Source: Portunus trituberculatus (taxonomy: Eukaryota; Arthropoda; Malacostraca; Decapoda; Portunidae). From it: a stretch of DNA of 64,000 nucleotides. Shown piece by piece: positions 1 to 17,511 of this stretch; the stretch's first letter is position 1, and every line of letters starts with the position of its first letter. The DNA lies in the NCBI RefSeq assembly GCF_017591435.1, contig NC_059289.1, forward strand, positions 19,673,344 to 19,737,343, in the 5' to 3' direction. Both the position numbers and the translations under genes were made by a program. The notes beneath the pieces were generated by a model, which worked only from the letters and a program-made list of their open reading frames with translations, was not told the DNA's origin and did no database searches.

Positions 1-43
1 CACTCATTATCAGAAGCTGCCGTGTATTCCAGCAAGACAAAGA

Positions 44-2811
<2,768 letters not shown>

Positions 2812-3080
2812 TGAACAGCAATCATTGGATTAGGCTATAGGTTTACATTCCCAAGACTTTCTCCAGTTGATAGATATTTGTCCCAATGCAAACCTCCAAG
2901 ACAGCTGGTCATTTCAGCAAGTGGTCATGAGGTAACATTCACGTCCAGTAGTGCGGTGTACGCATCCCTATGCAAAGGATCTCTGCAGCTGAACTCTGTG
3001 CGACGCCAGGCGGTCAGGCGTTCTACTGGTGGAATTAAAGGATATTGATACTGCTGCGGAGAGATGGTCAGCCGTCTCGA

Positions 3081-3171
<91 letters not shown>

Positions 3172-3721
3172 GGATCTTCTGTTACCGCACTTGTTCCCGC
3201 ATGCACTGTTTCTTACCGTCTGTCCACTATAAGGAAGGTCGCTCAGGTGACTCACTAGACAGGCTACCCTAGTGGAGCCGCAGGGCTTTCCCAAACCCCT
3301 TTCCTTTTTTTCCTCCTCCTCGTATTAAGTGCAGCAGTACTGGTGTCGTGGGTGAATGTAAAGGCCTCTAAACATGGGTCTTGCGGCGACTGGTAAAAAA
3401 AAAAAAAAAAAAAAAGAAAGAAAATAGTCGTGGTGAGAGAGCGAAGCGCTTTAAAATACCGATCTGTAAGTGTGTCTATATATATAATTGACAGTTATCT
3501 TGTGTTTCCTACGTGATCAGGTCACTTCCCTACTCCACCATCCCTACCACTAATACTACTGCTTCTACACTTGTCCTTTTCCTCCCATCCACATCGGAAT
3601 CCCTGGCAACCTTTATCATTATTATCATTATTATCATTATTATCTCATTTCATCCTTCAATCAATCTCCCCTCCCCATCTTCTGTAGCCGACAAAGACGC
3701 TGGCACACCTCTCTTTAACAT
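2812..3721. other. Unassigned spacer with (CA)n
   Basis: No supportable gene. It contains the (CA)n tract at 3085-3171, an A-run near 3396-3415, a short sequence at about 3418-3470 resembling the right end of the MITE at 17536-17741 ('agtcgtggtgagagag'), and an imperfect ATT/ATC run near 3618-3642. Short ORFs through the CA tract are microsatellite artefacts. Confidence 0.6.
3085..3171. repeat. (CA)n microsatellite
   Basis: Pure CA dinucleotide run of about 43 units; open in several frames only because the repeat has no stop codon. Confidence 0.98.
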
Positions 3722-5803
3722 AACATAACATAAATAATAGGATAACAAAGGGCCACCAGGGCCCATCTAGGTTATCCTGTTTCAGTCGCACAGCGACCTC
3801 GTCATCAGTACTTCAAGATACACTTACAAGTACACAATACATTATATACTAATTCTAAATATTTGGCACATTAACAGGGCTAAGTCCTACAGCGAAATCC
3901 TCTACAATCTGTGATCCCCATACATGGGGATCATGTCTTGTTTAACTATAATAAATTTCTTATAAAAACTATCATGCAGCGCTATACATAATTATAAATC
4001 TAATAAATTTAAGTGCTTATCTAATCTGTTTTTAAACATTGTCAAACTAGTGCTATTTACAACCCTCTCTGGCAATGCATTCCAGAAGTCTACCACCCTA
4101 TGACTAAAGAAATATTTTCTTATATCTAACCTGCAGCCTTGCTTTCTAATCTTCCTGCCATGATTTCTAGTCCTATTTCCCTCCTCTAAGGTAAAGAAAG
4201 ATCTCACATCTATGTAGTTTGTATCTGAGAACATTTTAAATAACTCTATCATATCCCTCTTATACATCTCCTCTCAAATGAAAACATGTTTAATTCCTTT
4301 AATCTATCTCTATACTCCAGGCGCTTTAATGCTGGTATCATCCTAGTTGCTCTTCTCTGAACTGCTTCTAACATGTTGATATCCTGCCTATAATGGGGTG
4401 ACCAGGCCTGTATGCAATACTCTAAATGGGGCCTAACATAGGAATTATATAAGCTACGCACCACTTCCTTACTTTTATAACTAACATTTCTATTTATAAA
4501 ACCCAGGATCCTATTTGCCCTATTTCTTGCTTCTAAACATTGCTTTGAAAATTTCATAGTCCTGTCTATCACTACTCCTAAATCCTTTCCTTCCTCTACT
4601 GCCTCTAGCCAACATCCCTCCATCTCATAGCTAAAGTTTGTGTTGTCTTTACCTAAATGCATAACCTGACACTTTTTAGAATTAAACTCCATCTGCCACC
4701 TGTCTGCCCATGCTATCAGCCTGTCCAGGTCTCGTTGTATTCTGTAATTGTCCTTTTCACCCTGTACTGCACATGCTATCTTAGTATCATCTGCAAACTT
4801 TGATACTTTGCTACTAATTCCTATATCTAAATCGTTAATGTACACCAAGAAAAGAAGAGGTCCTAGCACTGATCCTTGGGGTACCCCACTAACCACTTCC
4901 TTCCACTCAGACATTGCCCCATTTAATACTACTCTCTGTTTCCTATCAGAAAGCCATTCACTAATCCAATCAACTAACCTACCCCCTATCCCATGTAGTC
5001 TCAATTTGTACACTAGCCTCCTATGCGGTACCTTATCAAACGCCTTGCTAAAATCTAGATATATAACATCTATGCTATTTCCATCATCTAACTCCTTGGT
5101 AATATATTCTAAGATATCGAGCAAATTTGTAAGACAGGACCTCCCTGATCTAAAGCCATGTTGGGTATCTCTAATTAATCTATTCTCATTTAAATGCTCC
5201 CAAATACTACCCTTAATGATTTTCTCTAGTATCTTACATACTATACTAGTTAAACTGATCGGTCTATAATTATTCGCATCATCCTTCCTACCTTTTTAAA
5301 TATTGGAGTAACATTAGCTAACTTCCAGTCCTGAGGTATCTCAGCAAACCTAAGTGATCTTTCAAAGATTAACTTAAGTGCTTCAGAAATACTGTCTACA
5401 CCCTCCCTAAGTACTCTGGCATGTAGCTCATCAGGACCACTAGCTTTCCTATCGTCTAGTTCAAGAATAAATTTCCTAATAATTCCCGGTTTTATATCAA
5501 TATTTTCTAAAGCTCTTAAACTACTCGTCGCACTGTTTGTAACAGGATTTCCTATTCTTTCTCTAGTAAATACTGAAGAAAATTGTTCATTCAATAATTC
5601 TACTATGTCTTTATTTTGATCCACTACTACACCATCTTTTCTGAGTGGTCCAATCCTATCCTTATTTCTTTTATCACTGACCTTGTAATAACTATATAAT
5701 TTTTTGGGATCTTTACTCCCAGCTCTAGCTAGTTTTATCTCTGCCTGCCTTTTACTTTTTTTTATAACCTTACTCAAATCATCCCTGACCTGTCTGTACC
5801 TGT
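3722..5803 (-). mobile_element. CR1/L2-like LINE, copy B1 (5'-truncated)
   Basis: Non-LTR element on minus. Reading 5' to 3': an RT N-terminal region (5825-5250), the palm (YLDFSKAFDKVPHRRL, SGVPQGSVLGPLLF, catalytic FADD) and the thumb/C-terminal region (5124-4249), and the tail (4267-3992). The last coding blocks are RPHLEYCIQAWSP and MIELFKMF. The frame breaks near 5270 and near 4258 by what look like single missing G residues, and the same two breaks occur in copy B2 at 36405-40090. The 3' end is not poly(A) but a short TTATG-type tandem repeat (plus strand 'aacataacataacataaa', about 3719-3735), a style known from CR1/L2-type LINEs. Similarity to B2 stops at about 5803, so the 5' end with endonuclease is missing. 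Very similar to B2, suggesting recent insertion. Confidence 0.9.
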
Positions 5804-6082
5804 CTTTGTCGCCATATTTCCGCAATCTACATACTCACTGTCTTCTTTCCAACTGCCACACCAAAACATCATAGTACTCCCAACGTTTGTTTCTTGCATA
5901 ACACACAATTTGCCTTCCCCGCGTCTCTGCGCCTCCCGTTTCCTTTCCATTGTCTTCAGATCGCTACTCTTCCCTCTATTCCTTTTTCCAAACTTTTTTT
6001 TCATCTGCTTCTTGTTGCGCTTCTCTTTGTTTCTTCTTTCTTTTCCTTTTCCTTTTTTCTTTTTCTTTTACTTCTTTTTCTT

Positions 6083-6627
<545 letters not shown>

Positions 6628-6944
6628 TTGTCTTTATCGTTAAACTGATGCTGAATTCTTTTTTGTATTTGTTTACCTATTTTTATATCTGTTATTCATT
6701 TGTTTTTCTATGCATTTATTTTATCTGTGAATTATTTCTTAAACTTGTGTAACCTATTTACTTGAGTGATACATAATGACTTAATTGGCCTGTTTGTATG
6801 TAATTGTATGTGTGTGTGTCGTTTGTTATCTTGGCACATTTTGTTTATTCGTCTGTTTTTGTTGCGCAAGATTCAGTCGCGAGTCATTTAAGTAAGAACG
6901 TTTTGGTACGTGTTTGTGCCAACTGTTGCTGCTGTTTGCTGACG

Positions 6945-7022
<78 letters not shown>

Positions 7023-7198
7023 AATTCATTTTCTAAATTGTAAGACTACTGCCTTTTTTTCCCATTTTTCATTGCCCTTGGCTAGTCTCCCCTCTTGCGT
7101 TAAAAAAATAATCCTTATATTAGAAAAATAATCCTTATATCAAAAAAGAGAAAATGCAAGATGGGACGCAGTGGGAAGCAACATATGATTAATTTCCT
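6628..7198. other. AT-rich spacer with (TG)n
   Basis: No gene seen. It holds the (TG)n run 6946-7020 and a short direct repeat near 7107-7141 ('aaaaataatccttatat' twice). It ends where similarity to the 5' part of LINE A1 begins. Confidence 0.5.
6946..7020. repeat. (TG)n microsatellite
   Basis: Pure TG run of about 37 units. Confidence 0.98.
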
Positions 7199-8244
7199 TT
7201 ATAGAACAAGATACAGATATGAGATTGTGATCGGAGGAGCTCAACGGAGATGATAGGGTAACAACTTAAGTAGAAGGATTAGAGGTAAGGAAAAATTCAA
7301 GAATGTTGAGCGTATCTCCAAGAATGTCAAAATACGAGTAGGATGTTGCACCAGTTGCTCTAGGTCATGGAGGATAGCAAAGTTGAAGGTTAGTTCACTA
7401 GGATGGTCAGTGAAGGGAGAGGAAAGCCAAAGCTGATGGGAACATTGAAATCATCCAAGGATGGAGATCTCCGCGAAAGAGTAGAGGGACAGAATGTGTT
7501 CTGCTTTGGAAGTTAAATATTCAAAGAATTTATTATAGTCGGAGGAGTTAGGAGAGAGATAGACAGCACAGATAAATTTAGTTAGAGTGACTATTGAGAC
7601 TAAGCCAGATTGTGGAAAACAGAAGATTCAAGAGGGTGGACACGAGAGCAAGTTAAGTCGTTGCGCACATAGACGCAACAACTAGCTTTGGAACGAAAAT
7701 GAGGATAGAGAAAGTAGGAGTGAACAGAAAAGAGGCTACGGTCAATTGCGTCAGACAGCTGTGTTTCGGTGAGGAAAAGATGAGGTTTAGTAGAGGAAAG
7801 GTGGTGTTCTACAGATTGAAAATTAGATCTAAGACCGCGAATGTTGCAGAAGTTAATGAAGAAAATTTGAGGGACGTGTCAAGACATTTTGGATCGTAAC
7901 CGAGAGAGCAGTCCGACCTGGGAACATTTATGGTACCCTACTCAGAAGGCGACTCCGAGGCTGGGTTGGGAGTCGCCTTTTTTTATTTCAAGTGAAGGGT
8001 GTGTGTGTGTGTGTGGTAGTAAGTGCTTGTAGTTTGTGTTAAAAGGAGATTTGTCTTTAGAGGGCAGGCTGTGAGTTGTGAGACACAAAGGGAAACGTTC
8101 AGCGAGATCACACTAGCCTGGATGAAAGGTTCACAGTACTGCCTGAACTGATCCAGACTAGAACTGGTCCAGAACAGAACTAATGCTATTAAATCTCGGT
8201 GGGAGTAAATTATCTTTTCAGTAGGTGTCTACTACCTCCTTCTG
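7199..8244 (-). mobile_element. Family A LINE, 5' region with endonuclease
   Basis: Minus-strand match to the 5' 0.8-1 kb of copy A2: shared 5' start (at about 8244 here, about 28818 in A2), 5' UTR ('gtgatctcgctgaa' on minus) and the start of the endonuclease domain ('cgaatgttgcagaag' region near 7840). It stops at about 7199 inside the endonuclease region, roughly 110 bp (A2 coordinates) before the point where the 3' fragment at 2811 resumes. It is therefore either the other half of A1, split by about 4.4 kb of inserted sequence, or an independent fragment. Frames are broken. Confidence 0.75.
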
Positions 8245-8245
8245 C

Positions 8246-8261
8246 TTATTATTATTATTAT

Positions 8262-8347
<86 letters not shown>

Positions 8348-8385
8348 CTTTGTTGTTGTTGTTATTGCTGTTGTTGTTCTTATTA

Positions 8386-8482
<97 letters not shown>
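8246..8482. repeat. (TTA)n microsatellite, two blocks
   Basis: Blocks at 8246-8346 and 8379-8482 separated by a TTG-rich interruption. They start directly at the 5' end of the family A LINE fragment. Confidence 0.97.
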
Positions 8483-8853
8483 TTGTTTATTTTTTATTTA
8501 TTTTTTATTATTATTGATATTACCTTTGTTATTATTAGGTATATTGTTGGTGTTGCTGTTAAGTTGTTATTGTTGTTGATGGTGGTGGTGTCATCGTCAT
8601 CATCAATACATGGTGGCATTTTGTCGTGCCTCGCCGCTGGCTCACTTGGTAACGTTAGCTCGTCAGTAAAAGTAATCTTGCTGCCACGAAGGAAGGAATC
8701 ATTTACTCTTCCTGCTTGAGGTCACTGCTGCTTGGGTTGTGCTGAGCGACACGCAGCTGCTGGCTTTGTCATGAGCAACCACTGTTCTGTCCTGCTGGGG
8801 TGTGCTTGTGGTCACCACACCCAACAACTAAAGTGTGAAGCGCACTGGCTCCT

Positions 8854-8856
<3 letters not shown>

Positions 8857-8935
<79 letters not shown>
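8857..8935. repeat. (GT)n microsatellite
   Basis: Pure GT run of about 39 units. Confidence 0.98.
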
Positions 8936-8936
<1 letters not shown>

Positions 8937-10094
8937 CGGGGCTGGAGGGCGTTCACACTACTTTTCTTTCTCCCAGGCGTGAATGAAGATGTTGTAGGAT
9001 GCTAATCCGTGGGTGGAGTGGATGTGGGTGAGGAAGAGCGGTCGGAGCGAAGTAGGGTGGGGTAGGAACGGGGCGGATGGCGCAGATGGCGAATCGTGTG
9101 GGTTGGGTGTGGGCGGAAGTTCATTTCAATGATCGTTGGAAGATGGTTAGCAGAATGACTTAGTGAGCATCCTTCTACTTGCCTGCCAGCCTGTCTGCCT
9201 GCATGTTTGCTGGTATGCACCAATACAGACACCACTGAAGATCTTTTCCCCTGTCGGTGTCTGGCGTAAAGGACAGTGCTGGAATTGTGTGGTTCGTTGG
9301 ACTTGAGCAGCACGGAGGGAGGAACCGCGAGCCAGTAATGTGGAGGATCCATATCACTTTGACTGGCAGAAGACTTTATTAAGCAGAAATAAAGCCACGG
9401 GCACCGAATGTTTTACAGCACATATAATCATTCTTTTTTACTCTCGATGATGTTTGTTGAAATCATACTCTAAACTTGCACGAGAATATTTTATCAAGCT
9501 AAAGAAAGTCTGGCAGCAAGAGCGTTAACTGGAGCGATGTGCTGCATGAAAAGAGGGTACGCAAAGTGCGGGTCCTTCACCGCACTGCCTCGCCTTTCAT
9601 CCTCGCCCCGTGGTGCCAGAGTCTGAACCATACAAACGCTGTGATCTTCGTCTTATCGTGCATTGCCTCTGCAGCGGCCCCGCTCAACACAGACACACAG
9701 TTAATACCCGCGAGGACTAGTCCGGCTCATGCATACTGTTCTCCTTCTTCAGAATTTGACTCTTACGACTTTCAGCATTAGCAGTCGTGTGTTGATTAAT
9801 TTGTCAGATGCTGACGGTAAGTTGGATGTGTGCTTATGTATTGTTGGGAGGTGGAATAAAAATAGAAGTGTTACCCTCACATTCCAGCGTGGGGCGACAG
9901 ATGCTGGCAGCCATTGTGAGGGTTGACAGCAACTAGTCCTCCAAAGTGATCTATTAACTAAAAGAGTTGTTGTAAAGTGTGGAGAAAGTATTCGTTTAGT
10001 GTCCAGTTAAAGTAAGTGAGTAAACAGACACCTCGTGCACCCGCGACTCTTAACCCGCCATGAGAGCATTATGAAGACTGCAGGCATTTGTGTG

Positions 10095-10096
<2 letters not shown>

Positions 10097-10160
<64 letters not shown>
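10097..10160. repeat. (TG)n microsatellite
   Basis: Pure TG run of about 32 units. Confidence 0.98.
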
Positions 10161-10162
<2 letters not shown>

Positions 10163-11428
10163 AGGACAAACATTGCAACTCCTGTTAGTACCTACACCCC
10201 CTCCCTTCCCCCTCAGCATTCAACACCCTCCTTGCGTGGCGGCGCCGTGGCGGGGCTCCCTTGGATCGCTCTTTGGCATATATGCCGCAAACTGGCGCCG
10301 TTTAGGGACTGTCAGACAATAGGACTAAAGGAGTTATGTCATTTGTATATCTTACAGTTTATTTATAATCAGTCTTTTGTGTGGGTGTCATGAGTAGAGG
10401 GCCGCGGGGCTTGCCAGGCTGCGCGGCCCTCAGTCACTTTGTCCCCCAACCGCCACGATTTCTTGTGTACGTGTTTCAAATTATAATTAATGCAGGCCAC
10501 GTTGTCGTGTTACTCTTATCTATAGACCAAGTCCCTCTATCAAATGGGAAGCAAGTGCGGTTCTCCCTTCACCTTCCTTCTGCCTCGCCGTTCCTCGCCT
10601 TGCTAAGCCTTGCCGCATACATCCATCTTCGGTGCCCGCCGCCATCCTTTACGCTAACTGTAGGTTGAGTGGACACGCGTCGCTGACACTATAGTACCCT
10701 CAAGAATTCAAGGTTGCAGTTTATCATGGCTCCTTATGTCCTTTATGAAAGACTATATGAGGTGACATACGTAGGACCCCGCCGTCGGGAGGAGAGAAAA
10801 CGACGAACATCACACATCCCTGTAGTCACGCCACGAAAGTGTGTCCAAGGCCACTTGCAGAGTACCTCGGATTGAGCGTGACTAGCAGCGCCCAGCAGCT
10901 GCCAGGGCACAGGGTGCTGCAGGGACACTGGCTTTGAGGGATGAGGAACGTGCAGTCAACAGGGAGGAACCCAAAGCACAGCACGCAGCGTTCAGCTGGA
11001 CCTTGTATACCGAACACTAATGATCGCCATGCTGTAGCGACGAATAAATTTACAATCTGCAAATCCCTCCGCCTTGCCTCAGCAGAGAGAGAGAGAGAGA
11101 GAAAAACTTTTTATCTCCTTGCGGCAAAGGGAGTGCCGGGACTAGGCAAGGCTGGGCCGTCAATGGTCAGGAAGCATAAGGCGATGGGCCTCTGGCCAAC
11201 GAAGGGCACGATGGCTGCTGCGTCACGGTGCAGCTGAATAGTGTTACGTGCAGGTACAAAACACACACACACACACCAGGCAAACACTAGCGGCTCCCTC
11301 TCACACACGCCACCATCACCGTCACTTGCCCCTCCTCTGCTGTTTACGTACAGGTTCTACACGTCTTGACGGTCACTACATGCCTTTCCACCGTGCACCC
11401 GCCTGTATATTGTGTACTGCTGCCGCCG

Positions 11429-11460
11429 CCACCACCACCACCACCACCACCACCACCCCC

Positions 11461-11497
<37 letters not shown>

Positions 11498-11534
11498 CCG
11501 CCACTACCAATACCACCACCACCACCACCACTAC
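11429..11534. repeat. (ACC)n-(AAC)n compound trinucleotide
   Basis: ACC run, then AAC run (11461-11497), then imperfect ACC/ACT. Reading frames through it (poly-Thr, poly-Asn, poly-Pro) are artefacts. Confidence 0.95.
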
Positions 11535-11667
11535 ATAATATGCTGAGGCTCCATCAAGTCAGGCAGACAGCAATCTTAGCTTTTTTACAATTTCCTTCAC
11601 GTTTTAACCTGTTCACTTTTTACACTCTTCTGCCTTCCTCTCTACCTGTAGACGGAGGACACAGAAT

Positions 11668-11670
<3 letters not shown>

Positions 11671-11742
<72 letters not shown>
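11671..11742. repeat. (TC)n microsatellite
   Basis: Pure polypyrimidine TC run. Confidence 0.98.
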
Positions 11743-11744
<2 letters not shown>

Positions 11745-12006
11745 GCCACCCTACAAGTTCTCACTCACGCCACCCAGACGTCGCCTGACCTCCAGGCGAC
11801 CCCTTAATGTCCTTTTGGAGCGGCGACCGTCTGCCTCTGCACATGCCGCGCCCGCCCTCCGTCCGCCATGCCCCAGTGTGCGGCGTGGGCGGCGGCATAA
11901 TGAGGGGAAGGCGGCGGGAGCGTGCGGCGCCCAGGATACTAATTTGTTAAACTGGACGCCTGCATCTGGTGCTGGGAGGAGGTTTTGTGAATTGACGGCT
12001 CCATCC

Positions 12007-12013
<7 letters not shown>

Positions 12014-12065
<52 letters not shown>
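12014..12065. repeat. (TC)n microsatellite
   Basis: Pure TC run. Confidence 0.98.
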
Positions 12066-12067
<2 letters not shown>

Positions 12068-13133
12068 ACAAATTATTCACAGGCAGTGATAACATGGAAT
12101 ATTTGCGTAGCCTCAGTACCTAACTCCGCACATCTCCTTGGCAGCTTGAAGGTGGACGCGCTAGTTATGCAGTCACGGTGGAAGAAGGCATCAGGAGAGG
12201 AAACCAAGGGCGTCACCATGCTGTTTGCCAAGCTTATTTCTTGTACCACCATAAACCTTCAAATTCTTATGAACCGCGAATACCAACCCTGATCATTATT
12301 CGGTTCACTGTTGTCTTTAGATATCTGTGAATTGTCATTTAGAGCTGATAACGGGGATGTCTTCCATCACGATGAATTAGGCCAAGGCTTGATAACGATT
12401 ATAAGCGTCATGCTTAGAGTGTGTAAGTTGACCAACACACCAGTAAATTATTGTCTTTCTTTGGCCATTGCTTTCATGTGTGTAGTTATGTCTGTGGGTG
12501 AAATAAAATCATCATTGTTGTTAGTTTTGTTGTTGTTGCTATTCAGATGTTTTGCAAACTGAGGTAGAGGAACTGAACGGAAACACTAGGGCTGTGAGGC
12601 GCGTCTATTCCTGAGTAGTTTCACTTATCGACTCTGAATAATGTCTACCAGACAGCACCGAGAGACCTATACACATGTTCTGCAGACTAACACATCTTAG
12701 ATGCTTTGACCTGTACACGTGACCACATCCAGCTCGCCCTGACATGAAGACGGACACCAGGGAGACAACAGAAACACTTTGGCTTCCTCCAGATATACAG
12801 TGCCCTCCTCCCCAACCCTTGTCAAATTTCACTGTTTATATATTTTCTTTTAATATGTTCTTTTAATATTTTCAGTGTTTAACACTTTTCCTTTTTTTTC
12901 TTTTTTCCTTTTTTGCTTTTTACTTTTGCCAGGATTTTCACCTCACATTAATATTTTATTCGTAATGCCATTTTTTATTTAGTCCGTAATCTTTTGCGAA
13001 AGACTTTTTTTATTTATTTACATGATTGAATTTTTTATTACTTATTATTTTTTTCTTCCACTATAGCCTAGAGATGGTACAAGCGGTACCGAAGAGCAAA
13101 TAAAAAGTATATATTGCTGGTCCTGACGTTCAG

Positions 13134-13550
<417 letters not shown>

Positions 13551-13602
<52 letters not shown>
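13551..13602. repeat. (CA)n microsatellite at SINE 1 tail
   Basis: Pure CA run between the SINE tail and LINE C1. Confidence 0.97.
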
Positions 13603-13603
<1 letters not shown>

Positions 13604-14995
13604 GTCCTATATACATCATAAAATGCTCAATAGAAAATGGAACAGTCCCAGTGGAGTGGAAAAGTGTTGAGGTGGTTCCCATATATAAGAGCGGAAGAAA
13701 GGAAGAACCTTTAAATTACAGACCGGTATCACTAACTAGTGTAATATGCAAGATGTGTGAAAAAGTAATAAAGAAGCAATGGATAGAGTTCCTTGAAGAC
13801 AACAAATTATTATCAAATAGCCAATTTTGTTTTAGAAAAGGTCAGTCATGTGTAACAAATTTATTGAGTTTCTACTCTAGAATAGTTGATAGAGTACAAG
13901 AGAGAGAGGGATGGATTGACTGTATTTATTTAGATTTTAAAAAGGCGTTTGATAAAGTGCCACGTGACAGATTACTATGAAAGTTAGAAGAGAAGGGTGG
14001 CTTAAAAGGAAGCACATTGAGATGGATGAAAAATTACTTGAGGGGGAGAGAAATAAGGACGATTGTTAAAGATATGAAGTCCAAGTGGAGAGCAGTAGAC
14101 TGCGGAGTGCCACAGGGGTCAATATTGGGCCCAATACTTTTTCTCATATATATAAATGACATGCCAGAGGGAGTGAACAGCTACATAAATCTGTTTGCGG
14201 ACGATGCAAAACTGTGCAGAGTCATTAAACAAAAAGAGGATTGTGAAATACTGCAGGAAGACTTAAACAAGATCTGGAAATGGAGCAAAAAATGGGAGAT
14301 GGAATTCAATGTGGACAAAAGCCATGTCATGGAAATGGGAAAAAGTGAAAGACGACCAGTGGGAATCTATAAGATGGGAGATGGAGAAGAACTAGAAAAA
14401 GGAAAAAAGGAAAAGGATTTGGGAGTGACAATGGAAGAAAACAATCAGAGAGACGTATAATTTGCTAAGGAATATTGGATTAGCATTTCACTATATGGAC
14501 AAAGAAATGATGAAGAAATTGATAAGTACTAAAATAAGACCTATATTGGAATATGCAGGAGTTGTGTGGACCCCCATAAAAAGAAACACATAAGGAAATT
14601 GGAGAGACTACAAAAAAATGGCTATAAGAATGGTTCCAGAATTTAAAGGGATGACATATGAGGAGAGACTAAAAGCAATGGATCTACCAACCCTGGAACA
14701 GAGAAGAGAGAGGGGATCTGATACAAGTTCATAAATTGATCAACGGAATGGACCAAGTGGATAATGAGAAACTGATCCTGAGAGAAGAATATGACATTAG
14801 AAGCACAAGATAGCATAGTAAGAAACTGAGAAAGGGAAGATGTCTGAGAGATGTTAAAAAATAAAGTTTCCCACAAAGATGTGTTGAGACGTGGAACAGT
14901 TTGAGTGAAGAAGTGGTGTCAGCAACGAGTGTGCATAGTTTGAAAGAAAAATTGGATAAGTGTAGATATAAAATAAAAAAGAAGAAAAAAAAAAA
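13603..14995 (+). mobile_element. CR1/L2-like LINE, family C, copy C1 (5'-truncated)
   Basis: RT-encoding fragments on plus. 13543-13980 holds the fingers and palm (EEPLNYRPVSLTSVI, YLDFKKAFDKVPRDR). 14017-14460 holds GVPQGSILGPILF and the catalytic FADD box. The C-terminal part (RPILEYAGVVWTP-like) is in broken frames to about 14960. A TGA at 13978-13980 and later frameshifts disable it. The endonuclease region is missing, because homology starts directly after the (CA)n at 13602. Related to C2 (41555-42945, minus) and more distantly to C3 and C4. The A-rich 3' end replaces the usual family tail. Confidence 0.85.
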
Positions 14996-16342
14996 CACGC
15001 CTTCCCTGCCTCCAGCCTACCTCCTCAATTGTCCCAGAAGCAGGTCAAGCAGCATTGTACCTTGCACACTGCTGGCGGTGCTTCGTCTGCAAGACCTTGC
15101 TGGTGCTTACACACGCCGCCAGAGTGACCGTCTCTCTCCAGACCAGCCTTTCCCTTCCCCCCAAACAAATGCCCTGCTCGTAGAGTTCATTGTCTGCAGT
15201 GATACAGACAAGTCATTGAACCTTTAATCAGAGATTTCAGATACAGATTGTAGGCTGCAAGTTAGAGCTCAAGGCCTATATTAATAAGGACTCCTATTTC
15301 TCCTAAAAATGCTTTTATCATTGACTTTCCTTCTAGAAGTTGATTCTAAATGTAACTTTCATTCTCCTTGGAGAAAAAATGTTTTTAAAAGTAGCGGCTT
15401 TCTAAATACAGCGACAGCATTTTGAATAAGATATAACACTATATCGCTAGTTTGGTAGCAGTTTATATTTGTAAATAAATCTTTAACATTTGTATGTCAT
15501 TATAAACTGTTTCTGAGTAATATTAAGAACGATATTTAATTTCCGGACATGTCAATAATTTGACAGACGTAAACAAAGCGACGTTCTGCTTGCTGTATCC
15601 CGAGCCATCATGACGCAATTGTCTCCTCAAGGTGAATGCAGATGACGGCAACCGGTACAAGCGTGCAAGGAATTAGTGCAGTTATGAAACGTTATTCTTT
15701 GTGAAACTAAAAGAAGAAAAAAACGGACCAAGAAATTATCCGGAAATTATCTCCAAGCAAAAGAAGACTGTATAGGCAGATATTGTTGCTTATCTATATC
15801 AAGCATTCATATACACGTATACATATCATAAGCATAGCAAGGTAAAGAGAATACAAGGTAATCTAGTTTTCATAGGACGTCACATTTAGGAATTGGAATT
15901 AAAAGAAAACGGAGTTGACCTGCACCATATACTGCTGCATTTTTAGATGTGTGGCATCTGCAGCGGAGGTCGTGTCAGGTAGTGCAGTGATAGGCCTATT
16001 CTTGGTAACGCTACATATTTTCAGGTATTTTCTTCCTCATTTCTTCTCCTCTGGGTGAATTATGACAACGTAGGGCAGTTCCTTTCCGATGCATAGACTT
16101 GCATCTGCGAACAGTGCGAGAAACGGACATTTTTCTGAAAAAAACAAAAAAAGTCACAGACTCAAGGCTCATGTGCTCGCCACCACAGGCTGTATACCAG
16201 CGTTAGGTGACAGGTCAGAGACCGGTTGACCCCTCCTAAACGTGACGTCACTACACCCCCACTCAGATCAAGGTTATTTTGTGCTCCAGTTCCCCTTAGC
16301 TGAGACTTCCTTGTATTCTCTTTACCTTGATGCATAGTACAA

Positions 16343-16400
<58 letters not shown>

Positions 16401-17464
16401 TCATCGAGCCCACACTTTCCCTCAGACGTCTGGCATTTTGCTATCCTTTTAGACTTCTTTGTTTTTATATCCACCGTCTTGTTGCATCATGGTGTGTCAA
16501 GATAGGCTGGTATTGTGTTGTCACTTTCTGGATGTGCCACCCTAGCGTCCCTGGAAAATATTTACATCATTGTTAGTTGTTGTTGATATTGTTGTTGTTT
16601 GTACAGTATTTTTTTTTTGCGTGGGGAGTGAATATGCGTGAATGCGCATGTTTTTTTTCCTTTAGATGGTACTTGAGATATGCCTGCAAACATTTCATTA
16701 TTTTTTGTTTGTGAGTCATTATGAAGCTCTAAACAGATAAGATGAATTTATAGATAAGAATGATAGGTATAGAAATATGTAGATAGATATGTAAGAATTG
16801 CCACGTGTAGGCCTAACCGCTTGTTACAGGTTCCCTTATTTTAATGTATTGTCATTTGCCAGTGTTTGTATCTGAATGTAGGTAGTGTGGCTGGCGGTGT
16901 TGAACACTCAGTCGCATTAAAGAAAAGTGCATAGCAAAAGAATTAACATTTGATTTGAGTTACCTAAAACAAAACAACAGAAAATAGCATCGATACTGCA
17001 TCAGGCTTATCTTCGGTTTGTTAAGCATACAACGATATTGTGTCAATCCTTACATACAAAAGAACCTTGGGTAGGTGAAGTATCAGCAGGTGACATGGTG
17101 CCTCTGTCATCTGTTGAAAATTGAAATGTGCAGAGTTACGACGACGCATTACATATGGCGTTGGCGAGGTAACGCTTTCTCTTTCCATGTCAGCGCCGTG
17201 TGACCATTGCATTGCAGTATCATAACTCATAAGTCGAGAAAGACGAGGTGCCATCATGTGAACAAATAGGGAGCACTGCGGTTTGGCTTTCCTTCACTTC
17301 TATAGATACTCTACCTTCCCTAACACTTTATCTGTTCTGCTGCCTAGTTTCTGGTGAGAGTCCGTCATAAGAGAAGACCTCATGGGGCTTAAAAAATCTT
17401 TTTTTTGTTGTTGTTGTTCCTGAAGATTGTCTTCTTGTGTAATTCTTTTTATCTCATGTTACAG
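14996..17464. other. Unique AT-rich sequence, nothing recognised
   Basis: No ORF with protein character, no RNA gene and no transposon end that I can support. A (CT)n run lies at 16345-16397. Confidence 0.5.
16345..16397. repeat. (CT)n microsatellite
   Basis: Pure CT run. Confidence 0.98.
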
Positions 17465-17511
17465 GTACGTAACTACTCTTGCCGCCTGGCCCGCTACGCC
17501 CTGCTGCACGC
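17465..17511 (+). other. Possible 47-bp internal exon
   Basis: A GC-rich 47-bp segment in AT-rich surroundings. It is preceded by a good pyrimidine tract and TTACAG acceptor (to 17464) and followed directly by a GTGAGT donor (17512). One open frame reads VRNYSCRLARYALLHA, with two bases left over. The product is not recognised. Its length (47, not a multiple of 3) and the stop in the third frame mean it cannot join directly in frame to the collagen exon at 43141. It could be a micro-exon of an unseen gene, a non-coding exon, or chance splice-like signals. Confidence 0.25.

Noticed and set aside
11815..12123. ORF beginning MERRPSASAHAAPALRPPC
   Set aside because: A GC-rich segment with low-complexity translation running into (TC)n. 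No domain, no splice context and no homologue recognised.
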